Assembly (NCBI GenBank): GCA_947487895.1
Contig: CANKYF010000019.1
Coordinates: 1 to 56,654 of the forward strand
Source of the DNA: an uncultured Flavobacteriaceae bacterium
Lineage (GTDB): Bacteria; Bacteroidota; Bacteroidia; Flavobacteriales; Flavobacteriaceae
Reading direction: 5' to 3'
DNA length: 56,654 bases
Made by a program: the position numbers and the translations under genes. Shown piece by piece: positions 9,206-17,112 of the stretch (position 1 is its first letter; the number at the start of each line of letters is the position of its first letter). The notes below the pieces were generated by a model. The model did not search any database. It was not told where the DNA came from and worked only from the letters and a program-made list of their open reading frames with translations.

Positions 9206-10666
9206 ATGAAAATAAAAAGTATAATATACAGCGTAATACTAGTAACGATAGTTACTGTAATTACCAGTTGTTCTAAAGAGTTTTTAGCAGAGCCTCAGAA
9301 CACTGCGGGTTTACCAGAAACCGTTGTGTTTTCAGATAGAAGTATTGTGCAATCATTTATTACAGGCGTATTTGCTAGATATAAAGGACAATGGGATGAT
9401 GATATAACAGATGGCGTAAATAATTCTAATTTAGACACTGGGGGCTTATACGCCATGTATTTTGCAAGAACTATTAAAGGTAACGATTTAATACAAGCAC
9501 CTAGCTGGTTCTTATTTGATTATGCGCATGAAAACAGAGGCGCTTCTTTTAGAAGAGTAGATTTTACATGGAAATTTAACTATGAAATAATCAACTATGC
9601 CAATGTGTTAATACAAGGTGTTGAAAGTAGCGCAGATTTAGATGAGCCTACTAAAAAAGAATTTATTGCTGTAGGTAAGGCATTAAGAGCGTTTCATTAT
9701 TTTCAACTGGCATTAGAATTTGCTCCAAATTATAATAACGATAGAACTGTAGCTAGAATTCCTATTTACACAGAACCAGCAACAGGATCATCAGAAGGAA
9801 ATGCCGCAAGTCCGTTAAGTGAAGTGTTTAATTTAGTTTTAGAAGATTTAAAAGCAGCTATACAAGATTTACCTGAGGAAAGACTTGGAAAAAGTTTTAT
9901 AAATAAATCTGTAGCTAATGGTATATTGGCTAGAGTTTTATTAGTAACTCAAGATGATTGGGCATTGGCATCTTCATCTGCAAGAGCCGCATATGGAGGG
10001 AATGCTTCAAGTGCTGTAGTATCTTCAAATTGGGGAAATGGATTTAGCGATCTAACAGATCAAGATTGGTTATGGGGGCATTTTCAAGACGGATCAAATG
10101 AAACTAATTTCTTCTGGATGGCCCCACATGTAATGATGGATCATTTAAATCTTTCTTTCCAAGCTACATATGCAAATACGAACTTTAGAGACAGATTTAC
10201 AGATTCAGATAGAAGAAAATTGTTTCAAGATATATATAACTCTTCAACACCTTATAGAGAATTTGTAACTACAAAATTCACATTTACATTTGCTTCAGAT
10301 GTGCCTTTAATGAGAAAATCTGAAATGGTACTGATTGATGCAGAAGCGCAATACTATTTAAATGATGAAGATGAAGCAAGACAATTACTTTTTGCTTTAC
10401 AAAGAGATAGAGACCCAAATGCGGTAATGTCTACAAATACAGGACAAGCTTTACTAGATGAAATATTAATAGAACGAAGAAAAGAACTTTATGGAGAAAT
10501 AGGGGTTGAATGGTTTGATGCAAAAAGGTACAGATTACCAATTGTTAGAGATCCTGAACATAGAGTGCCTTTAACCGTGCCAGCAGATAGTGAATTGTTT
10601 TATTTGAACATTTTACAATCTGAAATAGATGCTAATCCTAATATGGATGATAGTATCAATAATTAA
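9206..10666 (+). CDS. SusD/RagB-family substrate-binding lipoprotein
   Basis: A surface lipoprotein of 486 residues that acts as the lid of the SusC channel. The signal peptide ends in the lipobox TSC near residue 22. The TPR-like helical core of the family is visible: ANVLIQGVESSADL, GKALRAFHYFQLALEFAPNY at about 156-175, and the C-terminal RagB/SusD segment with LIDAEAQYYLNDEDEARQLL and ILIERRKELYGEIG, followed by WFDAKRY. It is closely spaced between susC and a third lipoprotein gene, forming one operon. Confidence 0.94.
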   Translation: MKIKSIIYSVILVTIVTVITSCSKEFLAEPQNTAGLPETVVFSDRSIVQSFITGVFARYKGQWDDDITDGVNNSNLDTGGLYAMYFARTIKGNDLIQAPSWFLFDYAHENRGASFRRVDFTWKFNYEIINYANVLIQGVESSADLDEPTKKEFIAVGKALRAFHYFQLALEFAPNYNNDRTVARIPIYTEPATGSSEGNAASPLSEVFNLVLEDLKAAIQDLPEERLGKSFINKSVANGILARVLLVTQDDWALASSSARAAYGGNASSAVVSSNWGNGFSDLTDQDWLWGHFQDGSNETNFFWMAPHVMMDHLNLSFQATYANTNFRDRFTDSDRRKLFQDIYNSSTPYREFVTTKFTFTFASDVPLMRKSEMVLIDAEAQYYLNDEDEARQLLFALQRDRDPNAVMSTNTGQALLDEILIERRKELYGEIGVEWFDAKRYRLPIVRDPEHRVPLTVPADSELFYLNILQSEIDANPNMDDSINN

Positions 10667-10695
10667 TAAGTTTTACAAAATTTAAAAAAATAATC

Positions 10696-11418
10696 ATGAA
10701 AAAATATCATATAAAATATGTGTCATTTTTATGCTTACTGTTTCTTTTAATGGCATGTGAAAGAAATGATGATGACCGAGTTGTTGTAAGTAATATTAAT
10801 TACGTGTCTTTTGAACCAACAGTAAATTTTGGAGTAGATCCAACGGGAGTAGCAACAGATCAAATAAGTATATTTTCGTCAACCATTATAAATTCTGATA
10901 GAAGTTTTAATATTAATATAGTTGAAGATGATACAACCGCTGACCCATCAAGTTATTCTATATCTTCGCAAACAATAGTAATACCAGCAAACTCAAATGA
11001 AGGGTTTTTGGAACTCACAGTAACGGGAGCTAATGTTAATCCTGACGGAAGTGTACTAACTCTTGAAATAGTTTCGCAAGAAGGTGTGCTGTTTGGTGAT
11101 CCATTGGTGATTAATCTTTCACAAGTATGTCCATACCCTGAAACCTTTTTAAATATTACATTTGATGATTGGCCTGAAGAACAGTCCTGGCAAATTTTAG
11201 ATAACAATGATGAAGTTTTATTTGAAGGTGGACCATATCCTGATGAAACAACATTAAATAAAGCACTTTGTTTACCAGCAGGGTCTTATAAAATTGTAAT
11301 GAGTGACTCAATAGGAGATGGAGGTGGACCATATACAATAACCTATCAAGGAGAAGTAATAGTATCTAGAGATGGTACCTATACTTTTTCAGAAACAGTT
11401 CCATTTCAGATAAATTAA
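10696..11418 (+). CDS. Secreted lipoprotein of the SusCD locus, two domains
   Basis: A 240-residue lipoprotein with lipobox MAC at residues 19-21. Residues about 35-150 form a beta-rich, Calx-beta/DUF-like domain. Residues about 155-240 (LNITFDDWPEEQSWQIL, LPAGSYKIVMSDSIGDGGG, then a short beta hairpin) resemble a domain appended to many Flavobacteriia secreted proteases and adhesins, with the pattern W-x-L ... G.Y ... C-L-P-x-G-x-Y ... D-x-x-G-D-G. It lies 29 bp after susD in the same operon, so it probably sits at the cell surface and helps bind the same substrate. No catalytic residues were recognised. Confidence 0.75.
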   Translation: MKKYHIKYVSFLCLLFLLMACERNDDDRVVVSNINYVSFEPTVNFGVDPTGVATDQISIFSSTIINSDRSFNINIVEDDTTADPSSYSISSQTIVIPANSNEGFLELTVTGANVNPDGSVLTLEIVSQEGVLFGDPLVINLSQVCPYPETFLNITFDDWPEEQSWQILDNNDEVLFEGGPYPDETTLNKALCLPAGSYKIVMSDSIGDGGGPYTITYQGEVIVSRDGTYTFSETVPFQIN

Positions 11419-11461
11419 TAAGAATAATAAATAAACTAACTCAACAAATTTCTAAAAACGG

Positions 11462-11495
11462 AATAGCCTGATAAATTTAATTTATTCAGGCTATT
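11462..11495. terminator. Bidirectional terminator, SusCD operon / lspA
   Basis: AATAGCCTGA and TCAGGCTATT form a 10-bp stem, extended inside by TAAA/TTTA around a short loop. The outer arms run into T-rich tracts on both strands. It lies between convergent genes and can serve both. Confidence 0.75.
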
Positions 11496-11496
11496 T

Positions 11497-11997
11497 TTAT
11501 TCTACAGGTTTAGGTTTCTTTTTAAATAATGTGATAAACACTAAAATAATCATTCCAGTAGTAACAAATACGTCGGCGATATTTATAATTCCAGTTTTGA
11601 AAATATCATTTAATCTAATATGCCAAAAATCGGTGACACTACCATATGCAAATCTGTCGTAAACATTGGCAATACCACCACCAATAATACTTGAAAAAGC
11701 AAAAAGAGACCAATTATCTAAGCTTTTATCTTTAAAAAGATAACGTAAAACAAAGCCTAGAACTAGTACAGGTAGAATTAATAACAAAATAGTTCTCCAA
11801 GGATTTTCTAAGTCACTACCCATACCTAAAAAAGCACCAGTATTTTCAACATTGTGAAGTGTGAAATAATCACCTATAATTGAAGACTGACTTCCAGGTT
11901 TAACGTTTGCTCTTACCCATATTTTAGATATTTGATCTAAGGCTACAAATATAACAACTGTGATAATTATAAAAAGTGAACGACGAGATATTTTCAT
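11497..11997 (-). CDS. lspA: Lipoprotein signal peptidase (signal peptidase II)
   Basis: This inner-membrane aspartyl protease cuts the signal peptide from prolipoproteins after lipidation; several prolipoproteins are encoded in this window. The 166 residues have four hydrophobic helices. The catalytic aspartates are visible as D114 in NVYDR and D142 in NIADV, along with conserved D21 in DQISK and ENTGAFLG at 51-58. The start codon overlaps the fabD stop as TAATG, so the two are translationally coupled. Confidence 0.95.
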   Translation of the reverse strand: MKISRRSLFIIITVVIFVALDQISKIWVRANVKPGSQSSIIGDYFTLHNVENTGAFLGMGSDLENPWRTILLLILPVLVLGFVLRYLFKDKSLDNWSLFAFSSIIGGGIANVYDRFAYGSVTDFWHIRLNDIFKTGIINIADVFVTTGMIILVFITLFKKKPKPVE

Positions 11998-12890
11998 TAT
12001 ATAGAGCCTTCAAAAGTTGCAGATGCTGTTTCAGAAGCTCTGTTAATCTTTTTTACTAAACCTTGTAATACTTTACCAGGACCAACTTCAGTAAACAAAG
12101 TAGCACCATCTTCAATCATCTGTTGTACAGATTGTGTCCATCTTACAGGTGCTGTTAATTGTGATATTAAGTTATTTTTAATGTCAGATTCATTAATTAC
12201 CGCATTAGCAGTAACATTTTGATAAATAGGACAGTTTGGTTTGCTAAACGTTGTATTTTCAATAGCAGCAGCTAATTCTTCACGAGCAGGTTCCATTAAA
12301 GGTGAATGAAAAGCGCCTCCAACAGGTAATACTAATGCTCTTCTAGCTCCAGCATCTTTTAGAGTTTCACAAGCTTTATTAATAGCTTTAACTTCACCAG
12401 AAATCACTAATTGTCCAGGGCAATTATAATTTGCTGCAACTACTATACCTTCTGTATTAGAACATGCAGCTTCAACAATATTGTCTTCTAATCCTAAAAC
12501 AGCTGCCATAGTACTAGGTTGTAATTCACAAGCTTTTTGCATGGCTAGAGCTCTTTGAGATACTAACTTTAAACCATCTTCAAAATTCAAACTACCGTTA
12601 GCAACTAGAGCAGAAAATTCACCAAGAGAATGACCAGCAACCATATCTGGTTTGAAAGAGTCTCCTAAAGTTTTTGCTAAAATTACAGAATGTAAAAATA
12701 TAGCTGGCTGAGTTACTTTGGTTTGTTTTAAATCTTCGGCAGAACCTTCAAACATTACATCTGTAATATTGAAGTCTAAAATATCGTTAGCTTGTTCAAA
12801 AAGTTCTTGTGCTTCGGCTGAGTTTTCATATAAGTCTAAGCCCATTCCTGAGAATTGAGCACCTTGACCTGGAAATATATATGCGTTCAT
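11997..12890 (-). CDS. fabD: Malonyl-CoA:ACP transacylase
   Basis: FabD moves malonyl from CoA to acyl carrier protein for fatty-acid synthesis. The 297 residues carry FPGQGAQ at 6-12, the nucleophile elbow GHSLGE at 86-91 (S88), R113, and the catalytic histidine H195 in GGAFHSPLM. The terminal EVGPGKVLQGLVKKI is typical. It is the first gene of a two-gene unit with lspA, to which it is coupled by a one-base overlap. Confidence 0.96.
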   Translation of the reverse strand: MNAYIFPGQGAQFSGMGLDLYENSAEAQELFEQANDILDFNITDVMFEGSAEDLKQTKVTQPAIFLHSVILAKTLGDSFKPDMVAGHSLGEFSALVANGSLNFEDGLKLVSQRALAMQKACELQPSTMAAVLGLEDNIVEAACSNTEGIVVAANYNCPGQLVISGEVKAINKACETLKDAGARRALVLPVGGAFHSPLMEPAREELAAAIENTTFSKPNCPIYQNVTANAVINESDIKNNLISQLTAPVRWTQSVQQMIEDGATLFTEVGPGKVLQGLVKKINRASETASATFEGSI

Positions 12891-12912
12891 TTTAATTCAT
12901 TTTTAAGCGCGA

Positions 12913-12920
12913 CAAAAATA
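12913..12920 (-). promoter_or_regulatory. Bacteroidetes -7 box for fabD-lspA
   Basis: Read on the minus strand, TATTTTTG matches TAnnTTTG and lies 22 bp before the fabD ATG, a normal leader length. No clear -33 element was found. Confidence 0.4.
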
Positions 12921-12938
12921 GGAATAATTTTTCAGCAT

Positions 12939-13775
12939 TTATTTATGATAAAAATTAAAAGAAGTATAGGTGTTTAGTTTTACGCCGTATGCCTTTAGAG
13001 GTTTATGTTTAATAGTTTTGATGTAGGCTTTAAATTGATTTTCAAAATACTCTCTATGCTTTTCATTTTTCGAATTTTGAAAAGTTGCTTTTACAAATAA
13101 GCTGTCTATTGTACCATCTTTTTTAAGAATAAAATCGGCTGAAGTATAAGAAAAACTCCTTTCATTTTTATAGTTATAATCTTTAGGGTATATAAAATGC
13201 TTTTCGAATGTTTTAAGAATTCTATTGTGATATTCTTGGTATTTCTTGGATTGATAGTTATCTAAGAGAGCATCTGAATTTAGAATTTCAAACGTTTTGT
13301 TTTTGTTTTTTACATGATAAATACTATCAGATTCAATAGATAATTTTTCAATAAAATCTATACCAAAACGCTTTTCAATTTCATTTTGCATAAGTTTTTC
13401 ATAACAGTAATTGTATTCAGAGCTATCATTTACAATACAACCTCTAACAGTGGTGACAGAACTTATATTATATTTTTCTTTTAATATATCGAACAATACA
13501 TCTAAACTTGAATAATGCTTAGCATATTTGTACCCAAAACAAAAGACTAGTTGATTTTTTTTAATATCTCGATGAGCTCTTTTAGTTTCTATTATACATA
13601 ACTCATTATAAGATAGCTTAAGATCTGATAGTTTTATATGGTAATTAATATAGGCTTCTTCATCTGTTATTGTTAATGTGTCTATTAAAATCAGTTTGTT
13701 ATTATCCCTAATAGGAAAAGGTTTTTTTTTACATGAGCATATTGAAACAAAAAATAAAAAAATAAAATATTTCAT
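12939..13775 (-). CDS. Putative lipoprotein of unknown function
   Basis: A 278-residue protein with a very short lipoprotein signal peptide (MKYFIFLFFVSICSC; lipobox cysteine at 15). The last 70 residues, with the phrase ILKKDGTIDSLFVKATF followed by an alternating pattern, faintly resemble the TonB C-terminal fold, in which a DG-x-I/V turn precedes a strand. Key TonB features are not clear, so no function is assigned. The rest is lysine- and tyrosine-rich with no known motif. It is probably transcribed alone; its neighbours are fabD downstream and a kelch gene upstream. Confidence 0.7.
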   Translation of the reverse strand: MKYFIFLFFVSICSCKKKPFPIRDNNKLILIDTLTITDEEAYINYHIKLSDLKLSYNELCIIETKRAHRDIKKNQLVFCFGYKYAKHYSSLDVLFDILKEKYNISSVTTVRGCIVNDSSEYNYCYEKLMQNEIEKRFGIDFIEKLSIESDSIYHVKNKNKTFEILNSDALLDNYQSKKYQEYHNRILKTFEKHFIYPKDYNYKNERSFSYTSADFILKKDGTIDSLFVKATFQNSKNEKHREYFENQFKAYIKTIKHKPLKAYGVKLNTYTSFNFYHK

Positions 13776-13900
13776 GACTAGGGAACGATACTTTTCAAAT
13801 AAAAGTATAAGCTAATAACTACTAAATTAGTATATAATTGATCAGATGTTACCTTATATTGAGTTACTTAATTAAAGACTAAGTTTTCTGATATTCAAAT

Positions 13901-15193
13901 TTATTTACTAACAAGTCGAATAACTTCTTTTTTATTATTATTGTATAATATCTCTAAATTAGCATAAGAGTTAGGTGTTTCTGTATGATTTTTAACGCCT
14001 ATTTCAAATTTGGAATTTGCTTCAACCAAAGTGTAATTGTAATTTTTTTTAAGCTGAAAATCTTTTGAGTTTAAAATTTTTATTTCAATTATAAAACTAC
14101 CTGTATTGCCACCTTCATTTTTAATAACTATAGTTTTAGATGAATTAGTTTTAATTTCTACCTTCTTTGGAGCTTTTAAAGATGAAGTTGTTAAAATATT
14201 CCCCTGTGGCATATCTTCATTATAAACTTCCATGTTTAATTGCTTGCCACCTCCACGTATTGGCGATCCTGCGGCTATGTATATACCTTTTCCACAAACA
14301 ATGGCTTGGGTACCATGTCTTGCATAATGCATCTCTTGTTTGTCTATCCAATTACCTGTTTCCGGATTAAAAGCTTCAACAACTTTATATGCTGGTCCTT
14401 GTTTTTCGCCTTCACCACCCATAACAAATAACTCTTCATTATATACTGCTACACCAGGAGCCGCTCTAGGAGTTGGGATATTATTTTCTAAAGTAGTCCA
14501 TTCTTTAGTGTCAAAATTATAAACATCAACAATACTAACTAAAGGGGCGAAAAAACCACCTTCACCACCAGAATGTCTACCAGCTGCAGCATAAAGCTTA
14601 TTGTTAATTATAGCTGCACTAAAGTGATCTCGAGCTTGCGATGCATCTGATAAGATAGTCCATGTATTAGTTTTAGGGTCATATTCATCAAACCAGTTTA
14701 CATAACCACCATCATGTCCAATAGTATTACCTCCAACTAAATAAAATTTATCTTTATAAACTACTAAACCAGCACCTCCACGTCTTCTGTTTTCTGGTAT
14801 TTCAGGTCCTTTAATCCATGTATCAGTAGATGGATGATATAACCAAATATTATCAGCAGGAATTTCTCTAGGGAACTGATTGGTTTTAAAAGCACCAATT
14901 ACCCAAATGAAACCTTTGTGAAAAGTAGCTTGAAAATGATTGAATTCTTTAGGAGCTTTATTTTTTGCTGATGTCCAAGAGTTAGTTTTAAAATCATAGA
15001 TGTCTAATTTTTGAGCAGATTCTCTGCCTCCAAACATGTAAAATTTATCACCTGCTTGTACAAAAGAACATTCATGACGTGCGGTGTAGTTTTCGTCTTC
15101 ATCTTTATCAATCCATTGGTCTTTGATTTGTGAATTAGATTGGCATGAAAAAAATGTAATTAATAAATAAAAGAATATGCTATAGGCTCTCAT
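13901..15193 (-). CDS. Kelch-repeat beta-propeller lipoprotein
   Basis: A 430-residue secreted protein with lipobox FSC at residues 15-17. Six kelch-like blades are visible between about 35 and 320, each with a G-G turn and a downstream W (YMFGGRESAQKLDIYDFKTNSW, FYLVGGNTIGHDGG, LYAAAGRHSGGEGG, LFVMGGEGEKQG, IYIAAGSP). The last 100 residues form a beta-rich domain (VEIKTNSSKTIVIKNEG) like those that follow propellers in secreted proteins. Kelch propellers bind proteins or sugars; some are galactose-oxidase- or sialate-mutarotase-like. No catalytic residues can be assigned. Confidence 0.85.
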   Translation of the reverse strand: MRAYSIFFYLLITFFSCQSNSQIKDQWIDKDEDENYTARHECSFVQAGDKFYMFGGRESAQKLDIYDFKTNSWTSAKNKAPKEFNHFQATFHKGFIWVIGAFKTNQFPREIPADNIWLYHPSTDTWIKGPEIPENRRRGGAGLVVYKDKFYLVGGNTIGHDGGYVNWFDEYDPKTNTWTILSDASQARDHFSAAIINNKLYAAAGRHSGGEGGFFAPLVSIVDVYNFDTKEWTTLENNIPTPRAAPGVAVYNEELFVMGGEGEKQGPAYKVVEAFNPETGNWIDKQEMHYARHGTQAIVCGKGIYIAAGSPIRGGGKQLNMEVYNEDMPQGNILTTSSLKAPKKVEIKTNSSKTIVIKNEGGNTGSFIIEIKILNSKDFQLKKNYNYTLVEANSKFEIGVKNHTETPNSYANLEILYNNNKKEVIRLVSK

Positions 15194-15216
15194 GATACAT
15201 TGTTATGATTTGCTTC

Positions 15217-15233
15217 ACAAATTAACAATTTGT
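15217..15233. promoter_or_regulatory. Inverted repeat in divergent promoter region
   Basis: ACAAATT-AAC-AATTTGT is a perfect 7-bp inverted repeat, 24 bp upstream of the kelch gene start and between divergent genes. It could be an operator, but such AT-rich repeats also arise by chance. Confidence 0.25.
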
Positions 15234-15332
15234 TTTAAAACGAAATAGCTATTATGAACATATATTGTAGCTTATAGTCTTTTTGTTGTGTAAATAGATA
15301 TTTTACAAATAAGGATTGCCTTTGTTTATTTC

Positions 15333-15340
15333 TAAATTTG
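15333..15340 (+). promoter_or_regulatory. Bacteroidetes -7 box
   Basis: TAAATTTG fits TAnnTTTG and lies 58 bp before the start of the secreted unknown protein at 15399. Confidence 0.35.
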
Positions 15341-15398
15341 TAGATAGTCTATTTTGTTATTATTATATTCTTGAAAATCAATTAATAAATATTTAAAG

Positions 15399-16259
15399 AT
15401 GAGAAAAAAAGCCTTTTTAATTTTTGGATTAGTTTTAATGATTCATATCAATTCTTATTCTCAATCATGGGGCTATAATAATAATCGTATGGCGGTTAGT
15501 TTTGATGGCAATAGTGCACCTGATCACGCTTATAAATGGCCTACTGGAGATCCAGATGACTGGGGAGCTGCAGCTGCTTCATTAGCTATAGTTGCTAAAT
15601 TAGGTTTACAAGAAAAACTAGTACACTGTTCATATAATAATTTTATTGATGCTCCTTCTGGTCCTGATAGTGAAAATCAATTAAAGTTAAGTTGTGATGG
15701 TGCAATTGACCGATGGAATTTTGATGACAAAAGATTTTTTGATGTTACAAATCAATTACGAGAAGCTACGCTGCATTTAGCTAAAGAAATGGGGAAATCT
15801 ACAGAGTCTGATCCATTATATTTTATTCATGCTGGTCTATCTGAGTTTGTATATCAGGTTGTTGAAGAGGTAATAGAACAAGGTAATATTGAAGCTTTAA
15901 ATCATGTCTATCTATTATCTCATAGTGGTTTTAATGAAAATGAAAAAAGGCGAGAATATCATCATACATGGGCAGATATTCAAAAGTTATGCAACCATAG
16001 GATAAAGTATAAAAAGATTAAAGACCAAAATAATAAAACAAATCCCAATGATTTATGGCACTCTGGAAAAGATTTTTCAGTGTGGTATTGGATGCGAGAT
16101 CATACAGATTCTAATATACAATGGATGTATACAAGAGTGCAAGCTCATAAAGAGGGAGTTGCAGATATTTCAGACTGCGGTATGTTCTATTACTTATTGG
16201 TTGGTGATGATAATGGGAATCCGTATAAGTTTAAAAACTTTATAGGGACTGGCATATAG
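15399..16259 (+). CDS. Secreted protein, distantly nucleoside-hydrolase-like
   Basis: A 286-residue protein with a signal peptide ending near residue 21 (NSYSQ|SW). Its start, RMAVSFDGNSAPDHAYKWPTGDPDDWGAAAASLAI, has an aspartate-rich loop followed by an alanine-rich helix. That recalls the D-x-D-x-x-x-D-D calcium site of inosine/uridine-preferring nucleoside hydrolases and of DUF1593 proteins. The DPLYFIHAGLSEFVYQVVEE and HVYLLSHSGFNEN segments fit an alternating alpha/beta fold. The relation is weak and I infer it only from pattern. Histidines and tryptophans in HHTWADIQ and DFSVWYWMRDHTD may line an active site. No operon partners. Confidence 0.7.
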   Translation: MRKKAFLIFGLVLMIHINSYSQSWGYNNNRMAVSFDGNSAPDHAYKWPTGDPDDWGAAAASLAIVAKLGLQEKLVHCSYNNFIDAPSGPDSENQLKLSCDGAIDRWNFDDKRFFDVTNQLREATLHLAKEMGKSTESDPLYFIHAGLSEFVYQVVEEVIEQGNIEALNHVYLLSHSGFNENEKRREYHHTWADIQKLCNHRIKYKKIKDQNNKTNPNDLWHSGKDFSVWYWMRDHTDSNIQWMYTRVQAHKEGVADISDCGMFYYLLVGDDNGNPYKFKNFIGTGI

Positions 16260-16263
16260 ATTT

Positions 16264-16315
16264 AAAAAACTAATTCCTAATTTTTACATTAGGAATTAGA
16301 ACTGATTAGTTTTTT
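16264..16315. terminator. Terminator with nested alternative stems
   Basis: CTAATTCCTAAT (16270-16281) and ATTAGGAATTAG (16288-16299) form a perfect 12-bp stem. An alternative stem pairs AAAAAACTAAT (16264-16274) with ATTAGTTTTTT (16305-16315). It lies between convergent genes and ends in a T-run on the plus strand. Confidence 0.7.
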
Positions 16316-16358
16316 GATGAATTGATGAAAGAACCCTAACTTACTCTTGGGTTAATTT

Positions 16359-17021
16359 TTATATTTTATTTTTTTCATAATATTTAATAACATGAGATGG
16401 TATTTCAATACTATCATCTAATAAATCATCACTTATTGGTGTTTCTGCAATTTGCTTTATGGGAACAACTCCTGCCCAAATAGGTAGTTTCAAATCAGAT
16501 TTTTCGTCAATAGCCCCTACATCTCTAACTTTTGCAGAAGCAGTTTCAATATTAACTTCAATTACTAGAGTTGCATTAAACTCCTTATCCGTCATAGGTC
16601 TTAGTGAATTCCATCTATTTGGAATCATTTGATCTATAACACATTTTAATGCTTCCCTTTTAAGGTTATCATCTTCAACTTTAGTAGCATTGCCAAATAG
16701 TGTTACCGATCTGTAATTTACTGAGTGATGAAATCCAGATCTGGCTAAAACCAGGCCATCTAAATGCATCACAGTCATACTTACCTTTTTGTTCTGTAAA
16801 ATAGATAAGAGCATTCTGTTTTTTAAAGACCCATGCAAATAAATTTTGTTGTCAATTTTGCCATAAGCCATAGGAATTGAAATTGGAGTACCTTCAAAAA
16901 CATAACTTATGTAACCAATAAAACCATCATTAAGAATAGTGTTAATAGTCTTTGTGTCATAAGTAGCCCTGTTAGATCCTCTAATCACTTTGTTTAAACT
17001 TGATGTATTATAAGAACTCAT
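16359..17021 (-). CDS. Pyridoxamine 5'-phosphate oxidase-like flavoprotein
   Basis: A 220-residue protein of the FMN-binding split-barrel superfamily, closest in pattern to the NimA/5-nitroimidazole-type group. It shows IRGSNRATYDTKTINTIL near 13-30, the barrel strand IGYISYVFEGTPISIPMAYGKIDNKIYLHGS at about 34-64 (here split by loops), and SVNYRSVTLFGNATKV. True PdxH motifs are absent, so vitamin B6 synthesis is unlikely. It is divergent from a MocR-type regulator, a partnership seen repeatedly for this family, so expression is probably set by that regulator. Confidence 0.82.
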   Translation of the reverse strand: MSSYNTSSLNKVIRGSNRATYDTKTINTILNDGFIGYISYVFEGTPISIPMAYGKIDNKIYLHGSLKNRMLLSILQNKKVSMTVMHLDGLVLARSGFHHSVNYRSVTLFGNATKVEDDNLKREALKCVIDQMIPNRWNSLRPMTDKEFNATLVIEVNIETASAKVRDVGAIDEKSDLKLPIWAGVVPIKQIAETPISDDLLDDSIEIPSHVIKYYEKNKI

Positions 17022-17049
17022 TTTTGATGTTTTTAGGTTTAGTTCAAGA

Positions 17050-17057
17050 CAAAATTA
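17050..17057 (-). promoter_or_regulatory. Bacteroidetes -7 box for the PNPOx-like gene
   Basis: On the minus strand TAATTTTG fits TAnnTTTG, 28 bp before the ATG at 17021. The 91-bp divergent region also holds TTATGAT words just before and at the MocR start (ATGATCC, then ATGATTCC), possible half-sites for MocR binding. Confidence 0.35.
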
Positions 17058-17112
17058 TTAGTTTTATGGTATGTTATTATGATCCAGAAGTAATCTTTTA
17101 AATAGTCCAGTT

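Noticed and set aside
4292-11418. Complete polysaccharide utilisation locus
   Set aside because: No CAZyme or sulfatase lies near the SusCD pair; the GH105 fusion is 33 kb away with its own promoter.
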